A stretch of 64,000 bases of DNA from Chordicoccus furentiruminis. GTDB lineage: Bacteria > Bacillota > Clostridia > Lachnospirales > Lachnospiraceae. The notes under the pieces were generated by a model. The model saw nothing but the letters and a program-made list of their open reading frames with translations. It made no database searches and had not been told where the DNA came from. The DNA lies in NCBI RefSeq assembly GCF_019355395.1, contig NZ_CP048829.1, positions 1,949,501 through 2,013,500 of the forward strand, written 5' to 3'. Numbering within the stretch: the stretch's first letter is position 1; the number at the start of each line of letters is the position of its first letter. Position numbers and translations under genes: made by a program. This document shows, piece by piece, positions 33,589 to 42,830 of the stretch.

Positions 33589-35082
33589 ATGAGCTTCAGC
33601 TCCATATTGTTTCTGTTTGTCTTTCTGCCGGTGGTTCTCGGGCTGTATTATCTCTGCCGGGAAAGGCATCGGAATCTGTTCCTGCTGATCGCGAGCCTTG
33701 TTTTCTACGGATGGGCGCAGCCGGGCCTTCTGTGGGTGCTGGCGGCGGCCATTCTCATCAGCTATACGGGCGGGCGCCTGATCGGCCGGGCCAAGACGGA
33801 ACGGGGCAGAAAACGGATTCTGCTGGCCGGAGTGGTTCTGTATCTGGGAATGCTGTTTTACTTCAAGTATGTACCGTTCACGGCCGGACTCATCAGCCGC
33901 ATCACGGGGACGGCGCTTGTCCCTCCGGAGATCGCGATGCCTCTCGGCATCTCGTTCTACACCTTCTCCGGCATCTCCTATCTGACGGATGTCAGCCGGG
34001 GAAAAGGCGCGGCGGAACGCAGCTTTCTGCGGCTCGCGCTCTATATCGCCTTCTTTCCAAAGCTGCTTGAGGGCCCGATCGCAAGGTACAGTCAGCTCGG
34101 CGAAGAACTGAAAAAGCGAACCGTGACGGTCGATGACTTCGCATACGGCCTCGAGAGGTTCATCATCGGACTGGCGAAGAAGGCCATCGTGGCCGACTCG
34201 CTGGGAGCGGTGGTTGACCGGATCTGGAACGCGGGGGTCAGCCAGAATACCGTTGCGATCGCCTGGTTCGGCAGCCTCGCGTATATGATGCAGATCTATT
34301 TTGACTTCTCCGGGTACTGCGACATGGCGGTCGGTCTGGGGCGGCTGTTCGGCTTTCATCTGCCCGAAAATTTCCGGCTGCCTTATCTCTCAAAAAGCAT
34401 CAGCGAATTCTGGCGGAGATGGCATATCACGCTGGGCTCCTGGTTCCGTGATTACGTCTACATTCCGCTCGGAGGGAATCGGCGGCATGTCTATCTGAAT
34501 CTCGCGGTTGTTTTCCTTTTGACGGGGCTCTGGCACGGCGCGTCGATGCACTATGTGATCTGGGGCATGTGGAACGGCCTTTTTGTTCTGCTCGAGCGGT
34601 TTCTTCGCAGACGGGGAATGCATCCGGCTCTGAAGACGCCTGGACTGGGCGGTATGGACCTTCGTTCCGGGGAGAACGTACGGAGGCCGCGCCGATTCTT
34701 CCGTGTGAAGAATGTTCTGGGGCCGGCGGCTTCCCATCTTTACGCACTGCTTGTCACTGATCTGGCATGGGTGCTGTTCCGGGCGCCGGGTACGAGGGAT
34801 GCACTCTCCTATATCGGAACGATGTTCGGCGTCGGACTGGGGAAAGCGCCCGGCTTCGGTGTCCTGTGGTACGCGAACCGGTGGATCGTTTTTGTGCTGG
34901 GCATCGCGGTGATCTGTTCCACTTCGCTGCCCGCGAAGGCGGCGGATCTGATCCGGCGCCGGTTCGGGCGGACGGTGCCGCTGCTTTGCGTGAAATACGG
35001 CCTCCTTCTTCTGCTTTTTTACCTGTCGATTCTGCGGGTCGTCTCGGGAAGCTATCACGCATTCATCTATTTTCAGTTCTGA
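33589..35082 (+). CDS. MBOAT-family O-acyltransferase (AlgI-like)
   Basis: 497 residues with about 11 hydrophobic segments. MBOAT landmarks are FPKLLEGPIARYSQL near residue 155, FFDFSGYCDMAVGLGRLFGF-type core (QIYFDFSGYCDMAVG) near 236, FWRRWHITLGSWFRDYVYIPLGG near 270 and the catalytic His in GLWHGASMHYVIWG near 312. AlgI, DltB and PatA relatives move acetyl or acyl groups across the membrane. The partner AlgX/AlgJ-like protein follows 11 bp later, so O-acetylation of a surface polysaccharide is likely. The ATG at 33589 has GGAGG at 7 bases. Confidence 0.9.
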   Translation: MSFSSILFLFVFLPVVLGLYYLCRERHRNLFLLIASLVFYGWAQPGLLWVLAAAILISYTGGRLIGRAKTERGRKRILLAGVVLYLGMLFYFKYVPFTAGLISRITGTALVPPEIAMPLGISFYTFSGISYLTDVSRGKGAAERSFLRLALYIAFFPKLLEGPIARYSQLGEELKKRTVTVDDFAYGLERFIIGLAKKAIVADSLGAVVDRIWNAGVSQNTVAIAWFGSLAYMMQIYFDFSGYCDMAVGLGRLFGFHLPENFRLPYLSKSISEFWRRWHITLGSWFRDYVYIPLGGNRRHVYLNLAVVFLLTGLWHGASMHYVIWGMWNGLFVLLERFLRRRGMHPALKTPGLGGMDLRSGENVRRPRRFFRVKNVLGPAASHLYALLVTDLAWVLFRAPGTRDALSYIGTMFGVGLGKAPGFGVLWYANRWIVFVLGIAVICSTSLPAKAADLIRRRFGRTVPLLCVKYGLLLLLFYLSILRVVSGSYHAFIYFQF

Positions 35083-35093
35083 GGAGCATCAGG

Positions 35094-36251
35094 ATGATCG
35101 AGAAAAGAGTCAAAACCGTTTTCTGCGGGGCCTTTCTTGCCTTTCTGGTCCTGCCGCTTCTGTTTGTCAATCTGAAACCGGCGCAGCGCTCGAAGGCGGA
35201 AAACCGGAAACTGGCGGAAATGCCGAAGCTGAGGCAGGAGGACGGATCGCTGAACCGGACGTTCACCTCAGACGTCGGAAGCTGGATTGACGACCGGATC
35301 GGCTTTCGGAATGCATTTGTCACACAGAACGCGCTACTCCAGTACCATCTGTTCGGGCTTCTGTCCGATCATGATGATTTTTATCTGGGAACGGACGGCT
35401 CGCTCGCTTATGCGACCGATGCGGTCATAAAGGATTACCAGCGGTTCGACCTGAAAACGGACGGGGAACTGCGAACGATCGCGTACAGCTTTCAGTGCGT
35501 GAAGGACTATGTCGAGGACCGGGGCGCGCAGTTCTTTTATTTTCAGTGCTGGGACAAGCAGACGATTTATCCGTCCTCCTTTCCGGCCCATGTCAGGCAG
35601 TACGGCGAGGAGTCGAAGACGGACCAGGTGATCCGGACGCTGAAGGAACAGACGGATGTGGATGTCATCGATCCGAAAGAAGCGCTGATCCGGGGGAAGG
35701 CGAAGTATCCGACCTACAGCTTCTGGGGAGATGCCACCCACTGGTCGCGGCGCGGCGCGTTCATCGGCTATCAGCAGCTGATGACCGAAATCAACCGAAG
35801 GCGGAGCGGGCGGTACAGAGTGCTTACGGAGGCGGATTACGATCTGTCCCTTACGGATCAGGGCATGACGCTGTTCGGCGGCATCCACAGACCGGATCTG
35901 CTGGAGTCGTTCAGACTGAAGGATCCGAAAGCTTACCGGACCGATGAGGCGCCGCTCTATCTCTCCCAGTGGCAGAAGAACAGCCGGACCATCTACAGGA
36001 ATGACAGCGCCGGCAATGGGGACACACTGCTCGTCATCGGCGACAGCTACTTTGATAACTTCCTGATCGATGATCTGGCGGAGAGCTTCCATAAGACCGT
36101 CATGATCTGGGGCGACTACATCCAGTATCTGCCCGAGATGATGGACGCCTACCATCCCTCTGTCGTCGTCTGCGAAAACGCGGAGCGCTGCGACCGGACG
36201 GGGAGAATGGTGAAGACGGCGGAAAGGATCAGGGGAAGCGAAACGTCATGA
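35094..36251 (+). CDS. AlgX/AlgJ-like acetyltransferase (DHHW type)
   Basis: 385 residues with an N-terminal membrane anchor (about 8-26) and an extracytoplasmic SGNH-like domain. GDATHWSRRG near residue 213 carries the Asp-His pair and VIGDSYFDNF near residue 315 the nucleophilic Ser, as in AlgJ/AlgX/DHHW proteins that place acetyl groups supplied by an MBOAT partner on glycans. GAGGAG lies 7 bases before the ATG at 35094. Its last 6 bases overlap the end of the converging HAD gene. Confidence 0.85.
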   Translation: MIEKRVKTVFCGAFLAFLVLPLLFVNLKPAQRSKAENRKLAEMPKLRQEDGSLNRTFTSDVGSWIDDRIGFRNAFVTQNALLQYHLFGLLSDHDDFYLGTDGSLAYATDAVIKDYQRFDLKTDGELRTIAYSFQCVKDYVEDRGAQFFYFQCWDKQTIYPSSFPAHVRQYGEESKTDQVIRTLKEQTDVDVIDPKEALIRGKAKYPTYSFWGDATHWSRRGAFIGYQQLMTEINRRRSGRYRVLTEADYDLSLTDQGMTLFGGIHRPDLLESFRLKDPKAYRTDEAPLYLSQWQKNSRTIYRNDSAGNGDTLLVIGDSYFDNFLIDDLAESFHKTVMIWGDYIQYLPEMMDAYHPSVVVCENAERCDRTGRMVKTAERIRGSETS

Positions 36252-36944
36252 CAGACGGAACGGGAGCTTTTCTGAGATACGGCCTGGACGGCTGACGAGA
36301 CAGACATGGATGCCGGCGCGGATTCCCCCCAGTATATCCGATTTCAGACTGTCTCCGAAATGAACAAAATCCTTCCGGTTCAGGTGCCGTTTGTCCAGCA
36401 CATACCGGAACAGCTGGCCGGACCGCTTGCTGACGCCTGCGTCGCAGGACACATAGAGATCTGCGTTCCGCAGGTCAATCCCGCATTTGTTCAGCATGTT
36501 CCGGATTACATCCGGTGACAGATACATGTCTGAAATGATCAGCACGGTTTTCCCTGACTGTCTGGCGTAATCGTAGAGACGGGTCATGACACGGTCCGGG
36601 AAACAGTTCTCCAGCTCACACATGATTTCTGCCTGCATTAACTGACGGACGGGGAATTTTCGGGCATCCAGATGATGATAGATGTCCTGAAGGGTGACTT
36701 CGCCTTTTTCCATCCGGGCTTCGTGCTCCGCGGCGATGCGGCGCTCCCGGAATGCATCCGCTTCCTCATGGCTCGGATAGATCGTCTCTGCAGCCAGCGT
36801 GAAAATATCCTCCGGACGGCTGACCGTTCTGTGAATCAGTGTGTCAAAGATATCGAAAGAAATCACGCTGTTCCGGTCGACTGCCTTTTTATACCGGCGG
36901 AATGTCTTCGCGCTTTTATTGTATTTCTCACGCTGATCCTTCAT
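36246..36944 (-). CDS. HAD-superfamily hydrolase
   Basis: 232 residues. HAD motif I VISFDIFDTLIHR near residue 28, motif II ISDMYLS near 137, a conserved Lys region CDAGVSKRSGQLF, and motif III/IV VHFGDSLKSDILG near 197. This is the N-terminal half of COG5610-type proteins found in polysaccharide loci, where the substrate is unknown. The next gene upstream on the same strand encodes what looks like the other half. Convergent 6-bp overlap with the AlgX-like gene. Confidence 0.82.
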   Translation of the reverse strand: MKDQREKYNKSAKTFRRYKKAVDRNSVISFDIFDTLIHRTVSRPEDIFTLAAETIYPSHEEADAFRERRIAAEHEARMEKGEVTLQDIYHHLDARKFPVRQLMQAEIMCELENCFPDRVMTRLYDYARQSGKTVLIISDMYLSPDVIRNMLNKCGIDLRNADLYVSCDAGVSKRSGQLFRYVLDKRHLNRKDFVHFGDSLKSDILGGIRAGIHVCLVSRPGRISEKLPFRLS

Positions 36945-36979
36945 GGTGAGGCTCCTGTCTTTATCCGGCTGGCCCTGTC

Positions 36980-38152
36980 TTATTTTTTCAGCCAGTCATA
37001 AATCAGATGGTATGGAAGCGGGAGACGGAACGCGGCACGCATGAACCCGGTCTTCCACGGGGAGTTGCTGAGCGCGTGGGCAAATTCTCCGGGCTTATAC
37101 CGGAAGATGCCTTTCTGCGGCAGATAATACACTCTTGTTCCGTCTGTGTTGTAGAAAGAACGGAATAGCGCCAGTCTTCTGAGATCCGGTTTCTTCCCGA
37201 ACTGAATCAGAGGCATAGCCATACGGACATATTCCAGGCGGCATTTTCCGGAGGTATCTCTGTGCCGGACGACATAGTCCAGCGCGCCGCTCTGCCAGGC
37301 CCTGATGTGCCGCTGCATCGCCGGGTCATCGGCATATTCGTAGGGTTTCAGCTCCGGAACGACCTGTCCGTTTTTCACAATATAATCTTTCGCCGAACCT
37401 TCCAGACTCTGGAACAGCTTTTCGAGGATGCCGAACGAGCAGAGTACACTTTTGCGAAGGCCGGGATCTGCGCTGTCATATAAAAAACCGCGGGTTTCAA
37501 TCTGAAATTCCGGTCTTGTCAGAGTGCCTACATAGAAGCCGGATATCTCGGCTTTCATTCCCGCCAGCGACATGATTTCGCTGATATAGTACTGCATGCT
37601 TCCGTGCCAACCGATATCGACGAGCGCAAACCGGCCGGTCATCCCCGACTGACGGAAATAGGCGGTGACATTCTCGAAATTTTTCCGGGAACGCTCACAG
37701 ATAACGGAGCGGCAGCGCGTGTAGATATCCTTGAGAACCGATTCCTGCGGGAGTTTTGAAAATTCAAAATCGTGATCAGCGGACAGACCGCTCTCACAGC
37801 CGATCCGATCGGATTCCTCGGAGCTGAAGCCATAGTATTCCATGATGTCCTGAAACTGGATATAGCGGGCGCGTGAGAGATAACGCAGCGAGTCTTCGTA
37901 ATCGCTGCATTGCCAAAGCAGCGAAAGGCGAAGGGAATTCCGTGATGCATAGATATAACGGGATTCCATGTCAGCCCCGGATGCCAGTATATCGAATGCA
38001 CTCTTCATCATGTATCCGTCCCTGGCCAGAAAGAACACTTTGCTGATTTTTCTTTCACTGAGAGCGTCTTTCAGCCAGCACGCGAATCCGTACAGGAACG
38101 GCCCAAAGAGTTCCGTTCCGAACTGCTCATAGCGTTTATCCATTTCATTCAT
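36980..38152 (-). CDS. Polysaccharide-locus protein, COG5610 C-terminal-like
   Basis: 390 residues, no signal peptide. KVFFLARDGYMMKSAFDIL near residue 38, YIYASRNSLRLSLLWQ near 66, and FALVDIGWHGSMQYYI near 175 are the conserved segments of the region that usually follows a HAD domain in large glycan-locus proteins. Function is not established; a role in glycan phosphate transfer or polymer modification is only inferred. It is transcribed first, with the HAD gene 35 bp downstream. Confidence 0.7.
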   Translation of the reverse strand: MNEMDKRYEQFGTELFGPFLYGFACWLKDALSERKISKVFFLARDGYMMKSAFDILASGADMESRYIYASRNSLRLSLLWQCSDYEDSLRYLSRARYIQFQDIMEYYGFSSEESDRIGCESGLSADHDFEFSKLPQESVLKDIYTRCRSVICERSRKNFENVTAYFRQSGMTGRFALVDIGWHGSMQYYISEIMSLAGMKAEISGFYVGTLTRPEFQIETRGFLYDSADPGLRKSVLCSFGILEKLFQSLEGSAKDYIVKNGQVVPELKPYEYADDPAMQRHIRAWQSGALDYVVRHRDTSGKCRLEYVRMAMPLIQFGKKPDLRRLALFRSFYNTDGTRVYYLPQKGIFRYKPGEFAHALSNSPWKTGFMRAAFRLPLPYHLIYDWLKK

Positions 38153-38302
38153 GACTGCACCTGTATTTTTTGAACATTCATACCGGTAAAACTACCCGCC
38201 GTCTGAACCTATCTGAACATTCTTGGATTCGAAAGGAATCGAGGTCGGGACCTGTAAAATAGTGCGGTGGTATCCGGTTCGAATTCGACGGAATTCAACA
38301 TG

Positions 38303-38334
38303 ATGATAGCACCATATTGCCTGTCCGGTGTCAA
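38303..38334 (-). promoter_or_regulatory. Candidate promoter for the COG5610-like pair
   Basis: Minus-strand TTGACA (complement 38329-38334) and TGC-TATCAT (complement 38303-38308), with a long 20-bp spacer. TGTCAA/TTGACA inverted arms overlap the -35. Confidence 0.4.
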
Positions 38335-38425
38335 GTGTTTTTGACAACAACCGCCGTGCATCCGCTGCTCCCCTGCCGTCCCCTGCCGCGCACGAATCCT
38401 CTCCTGTTCGGCCGGTGGATGAGTA

Positions 38426-38434
38426 TGGTATAAT
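38426..38434 (+). promoter_or_regulatory. Extended -10 before the RgpF-type gene
   Basis: TGG-TATAAT (TATAAT at 38429-38434) is a perfect extended -10 about 60 bp upstream of the chosen start. Confidence 0.6.
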
Positions 38435-38496
38435 GAATCGGATTAAGGCGTTTGCAGATCATGACAAACGGGCCGCAGAAACAGGCAAGAGGTCAG

Positions 38497-39876
38497 ATGA
38501 GAACGGTACGACAGAATTATAAATCACAGCATAAATCCAGAAGCAGAGCACGGCAGAAATCTGTTCAATTGCATCGGTCGATGATAGAAAAAAACAAAGA
38601 TGCAAAAATTCTTGTCATTCTGCATCTGTTTTATCCGATGAGCTGGATCGAGATAAAAGAATATTTAGATAATTTATCCTGCTATCATTACGAGCTGATT
38701 GTGACCGTTACGAACGGGATGATTCCGGATGCCGTCATCGCTCAAATCAGAGACTTCAAGCCAGATGTCCGGATCATCGAATGTGAGAACAAAGGATTTG
38801 ATGTAAGGCCATTTATGATGGCGATACAATCTGTGGATTTGCACAAATATGATGTTGTTGTCAAACTCCAGTCTAAAAGCACGAAAAGAAGATGGATTTT
38901 CATTTATAATCAGCTGTTCCTGCGCAGGGACTGGTTTCTTGACCTGTTTGAAGGGATACTGTCACCGGAAAACGTCCATCAGAATATTGACACGCTTCTT
39001 CATGACCCTGAGATCGGATTGGTTGCGGCTCGAAATCTGATCGTTCATGATCCTTCTTATAAAGAAGAATTAGTCAGGAGAATCGCCCGGAAGCACAATG
39101 TCATCATGAGGGATCACTATGAATTTGTTGCCGGTACCTGCTTTATGGCTAAGGCTGAAACCTTAGAGGTTCTTAAAAATATAAAATACAGCGACTCGGA
39201 TTTTGACAGCCGGCAGGGAGCTAACGGAAATACAAGAGGCATGTCGTTTGCGCATTTCCTTGAACGGTATATGTGTACATCCGTGAGCGATCAGGGTTAT
39301 GCATTTAAAGGCAATGATATTCGCATTAAGCGACATAAATTTCTGGAGCCCGCTGCAAAGGTGCTGAGGCGATATTCTTCTGCCAATCTGCTCACTGAAG
39401 ACATTGAATTTGATCCGGAATGGTTCTACTGGCAGCTGGATAACCAACTGATAACATGGAAATATAAAAAAGTACCTATTAAAAAACTCAAACATTGTTT
39501 TGACTTTAAGGTCACGCCTCTTCTGGAGACACAACCTTACCGGTATCTGAAAGGTGATGTTGAGGGATATAAGAAATACTGTGATTTTCATCAAAAAAAT
39601 GGTCTTCCTGTTATGTCGGTAGAACGCTTTGAAAAGCTCAGAAAATCGATCGCCAGGAATGGATACAATCCGAGAAATATCATTATTGTAAGTCCGAATA
39701 ATGTGATCATGGACGGACAGCACCGAGCCTGCTGCTTGTGTGAACAGCTGGGTGAAGATGCATCTGTCAAAGTTCTTCAGGTCCATATTCTGCGGCCCAA
39801 AGAAATCTTGAGGGAAAGGCTTCCGATGCCGCTTCAGAAGAAAATCCATGATTTCAGACATAGGAATGATTCATAA
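38497..39876 (+). CDS. RgpF-type glycosyltransferase fused to a ParB-like domain
   Basis: About 459 residues from the ATG at 38497 (AGAGG just upstream; ATG at 38461 is possible). The N-terminal 260 residues match the rhamnan synthesis F family: ILVILHLFYPMSWIEI, ENKGFDVRPFM, VVVKLQSKS. The C-terminal part contains SPNNVIMDGQHRACCL near residue 410, which resembles the Arg/His-box of ParB/sulfiredoxin-fold domains. Such a fusion is unusual. Codon use is AT-rich compared with neighbours and begins the presumed imported segment. Role: adding a sugar to a wall polysaccharide; the role of the tail domain is unknown. Confidence 0.8.
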   Translation: MRTVRQNYKSQHKSRSRARQKSVQLHRSMIEKNKDAKILVILHLFYPMSWIEIKEYLDNLSCYHYELIVTVTNGMIPDAVIAQIRDFKPDVRIIECENKGFDVRPFMMAIQSVDLHKYDVVVKLQSKSTKRRWIFIYNQLFLRRDWFLDLFEGILSPENVHQNIDTLLHDPEIGLVAARNLIVHDPSYKEELVRRIARKHNVIMRDHYEFVAGTCFMAKAETLEVLKNIKYSDSDFDSRQGANGNTRGMSFAHFLERYMCTSVSDQGYAFKGNDIRIKRHKFLEPAAKVLRRYSSANLLTEDIEFDPEWFYWQLDNQLITWKYKKVPIKKLKHCFDFKVTPLLETQPYRYLKGDVEGYKKYCDFHQKNGLPVMSVERFEKLRKSIARNGYNPRNIIIVSPNNVIMDGQHRACCLCEQLGEDASVKVLQVHILRPKEILRERLPMPLQKKIHDFRHRNDS

Positions 39877-41325
39877 ATGAAAAGAAAATCACTGAAAGTC
39901 AATGCGGCTTTAAATGTAATAAAACAACTATGTATGATCATCTTTCCGATGATCACATTCCCATATGCCTCCAGAGTGCTGGGAACGTTTCATTATGGAA
40001 AAATCAATTTTGGATCTTCGATCATCAGTTACATAATGCTTATTGCCGGACTGGGCGTTTCGAAATATGCAATTCGTGAAGGGGCAAGAGTAAAAGACGA
40101 CAGGAAGAGGCTGGATGAGCTGTGCGATGAGGTTTTCAGTATCAATATCATATCCACGATTGTCGCATACGCAGTTTTGCTTTTCCTGATGCTGTTCTGG
40201 AAAAAACTCGACGGATATAAAGCCCTTCTGATGATTCAGGGGCTGACTGTCTTGTTCACCACAATAGGGACTGACTGGATCAATTCGATCTACGAAGATT
40301 TTCTTTATCTTACAATCCGGTATATCGTATGCCAGGGCATTGCCGTTGTACTCATGCTCGCGCTTGTGAGAAGCAAGAACGACTATTTATTGTACGCCCT
40401 CGCGGGTACTAGCAGCATTGTGCTGGCGAATATGGCCAACATCTTTTACATCAGGAAAGCCTATAACATACACCTTCACTTTACAATTCATCTGAATGTC
40501 AGAAAGCATCTGAAACCTATCCTTCTGCTTTTTGGTACTGCGATTGCGTCCATGATTTATGTCAACTCGGATGTTACGATTCTGGGTGTTCTTAAGAATG
40601 AAAACGAAGTCGGACTTTACAGTGCTTCCGCCAAAATATACTCATTAGTAAAACAGGTTTTGAATGCATTGCTGATCGTTGCTGTTCCCAGAATTTCAAA
40701 CGAAATTGCAACGAGCACCAGGGAAAAATTAAATGCACACCTGTCTGAGATACTGGGAGACTTATTGATTATGGCAGGCCCGGCCTGTATCGGCCTTCTG
40801 TCTTTGTCAAGGAACATTATATTACTCTTTTCAGGCAGCAGCTTCGAAGGAGCGGCCTCATCCTTACAGATTCTCAGCTTTTCACTGATATTTGCGACGC
40901 TGGCTTGTTTTTATATCAATGTTGTCTTGATTCCGTTCCGGATGGAAAAGGGCGCACTGTTAGCGACAATTGTTTCTGCCACGGTAAATATTGTTCTGAA
41001 TTTCATTTTGATTCCTCATTATGGGAAGGACGCAGCTGCTTTTACGACATTGCTTTCTGAGGCTATCCTGACTATGATGGGAATCTTCTACACAAGAAAA
41101 CTGATTCATCTGCAAATCACACGGCCATTGATCATAGGAATTCTGAATGCAGCAGTCACTTTTTTCAGCTGCCGCTTTATTTCGGGTATGAAACTGGGAA
41201 ACCTTTTCACGATCATTCTCTCTATACTGGCTTCCGGTGTTTTATGTGCGGCTGTTCTGCTTGTCGGATATAGGGAAAAGTTTAACAGTTTTGCCGGAAT
41301 GATCACATCGAAACTGAAGAAATGA
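39877..41325 (+). CDS. wzx: Polysaccharide flippase Wzx (MOP family)
   Basis: 482 residues, 12-14 hydrophobic helices. The start NVIKQLCMIIFPMITFPYASRVLG (FPYASRVLG near residue 28), a YGKINFGSSIISY segment and the GLYSASAKIYSLV stretch near residue 246 are typical of RfbX/Wzx flippases that move lipid-linked repeat units across the membrane. It begins directly after the previous stop and its own stop overlaps the acyltransferase start (ATGA). AT-rich like its neighbours. Confidence 0.9.
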   Translation: MKRKSLKVNAALNVIKQLCMIIFPMITFPYASRVLGTFHYGKINFGSSIISYIMLIAGLGVSKYAIREGARVKDDRKRLDELCDEVFSINIISTIVAYAVLLFLMLFWKKLDGYKALLMIQGLTVLFTTIGTDWINSIYEDFLYLTIRYIVCQGIAVVLMLALVRSKNDYLLYALAGTSSIVLANMANIFYIRKAYNIHLHFTIHLNVRKHLKPILLLFGTAIASMIYVNSDVTILGVLKNENEVGLYSASAKIYSLVKQVLNALLIVAVPRISNEIATSTREKLNAHLSEILGDLLIMAGPACIGLLSLSRNIILLFSGSSFEGAASSLQILSFSLIFATLACFYINVVLIPFRMEKGALLATIVSATVNIVLNFILIPHYGKDAAAFTTLLSEAILTMMGIFYTRKLIHLQITRPLIIGILNAAVTFFSCRFISGMKLGNLFTIILSILASGVLCAAVLLVGYREKFNSFAGMITSKLKK

Positions 41326-42431
41326 TAACAGAAAAGAAGCGAAAAGAGCAAAGCATTGACGGACAAACCAATAAAAGAACGCGGGATTCCAGGTTTGAAT
41401 TGCTGAGAATCATTGCCATGCTCTGCATTGTTACCGGACATTCAATGACTCACGGCGTTCTTACTGGCTCTGAAGTCAATACGATCCCGCCAGTATCATT
41501 TATTCTGTGTCGATTCCTGGCATATGGAGGAAAAACGGGGGTATACCTCTTTGTGCTGATTACCGGTTACTTTATGATCGATTCCAATATCTCTGTAAAG
41601 AAGCTGGTAAAACTTTGGCTTCCGATTTTATTCTGGTCTGCGGTTATCACTGTGACTGGCGGCATATTGCTTGATCAATTATCAGCGAATGAGATTGCGC
41701 TTAGCGTGATTCCGATATTGTCAAATCGCTATTGGTTTATGTCCACATATGTTTTTCTGTATCTGTTATCACCAGTGATTAACATCGCACTTTCACATAC
41801 AAGCAGGAATCAGGACGTACTGATCATATTGCTCACAGTATTAACGATTGCTCCTTGTGATTATCTGTATGGTGCTGATGTGAATTCATGGCTTGTATCA
41901 TTCTGCTTTACATATGCGATCGGGGCCATCATAAAGAAATATCATATATTGCAAAAAAAGAGTTTTATAAAATACGGATGCATCCTGCTTGCTTCCGGAA
42001 TCGCGTTTAACACTGGAAGCTCAATTTTTATAGGGCTTAATGCACGGACAGATGTCATTGCCTCTGCACTCGAAAAGGAAACCTTATTTGATTTATTTAT
42101 CGCAATTGGTATCTTTATCCTTGTTGGATCGGGAACACAATTCTACAATAGGAAAATTAATGCCATTGCGAGTACAACTTTTGGCATTTACTTGATTCAT
42201 GATAATCCAAAAATGGAAACATTATTATGGATCAGGGGATTGCATTTTGACCGTCTTGCTTACAAAGGTATTTATAGTATGCTCTATATTTTGCTCGTTG
42301 ATTTTATCGTATTCGCTATTTGCGCTGTGCTGGAATTTATCAGGAAAAAAGCACTGGGCAAGACAGAAGAAGTCATTGCTGAAAAAACAGGCAGCATAGC
42401 TTTCCATTATGTAAGGCATTTGGACAAATGA
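41322..42431 (+). CDS. Acyltransferase-3 family membrane protein
   Basis: 369 residues, about ten membrane helices. FELLRIIAMLCIVTGHSMTHG near residue 25 has the catalytic-type Arg and His of the OafA/NodX family, and YWFMSTYVFLYLLSP near 130 and FGIYLIHDNP near 287 fit WzyE-like/acyltransferase-3 proteins. It probably acetylates or otherwise acylates the surface sugar. It is the last gene of the AT-rich segment, after which base composition returns to normal. Confidence 0.88.
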   Translation: MITEKKRKEQSIDGQTNKRTRDSRFELLRIIAMLCIVTGHSMTHGVLTGSEVNTIPPVSFILCRFLAYGGKTGVYLFVLITGYFMIDSNISVKKLVKLWLPILFWSAVITVTGGILLDQLSANEIALSVIPILSNRYWFMSTYVFLYLLSPVINIALSHTSRNQDVLIILLTVLTIAPCDYLYGADVNSWLVSFCFTYAIGAIIKKYHILQKKSFIKYGCILLASGIAFNTGSSIFIGLNARTDVIASALEKETLFDLFIAIGIFILVGSGTQFYNRKINAIASTTFGIYLIHDNPKMETLLWIRGLHFDRLAYKGIYSMLYILLVDFIVFAICAVLEFIRKKALGKTEEVIAEKTGSIAFHYVRHLDK

Positions 42432-42830
42432 TGCTGTTTACAGCGGCAAAGCTGCTGAAAGAGGACGAAAACGATGGCTGCTGTTACAACTGCAGTCCGA
42501 TGACAAGAAAACATGGTTCCTGTTTCTCCCCGGACATCCGGACCTTCATGCCATCCAAACGCTCTCATCCGGTTCGCTGCATCTTGAATCAGAATCACGG
42601 TCTGTGATATAGTGTCCATGGCGTAATCCTCTATACGTTACAGATGTTTGTGTCGCAGCTGCATTATGACGTATATGCATCGGGATTGCGCTATTTTAGT
42701 AATTCAAATCTGCACAGAATAAGACTTTTCGACCATTTCTGATGTGGGATGCGTTCGTTGGTCATGAAGCACATTGGCGGGCAGAGAGGTTCCGCAATGC
42801 TGCAGTGTGGAAATGAGACAGGGGGTATCC
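42432..42830. other. 400-bp gap with a promoter candidate
   Basis: No gene recognised; the short frames lack ribosome sites. TTGAAT (42584-42589), 18 bp, TATAGT (42608-42613) is a reasonable promoter for the downstream glycan genes, which would leave an untranslated leader of about 210 bases. Confidence 0.4.

Noticed and set aside
38270-38295. GGTTCGAATTC looking like a tRNA T-arm
   Set aside because: The flanking bases do not form the T-stem and no acceptor or anticodon stem could be found.
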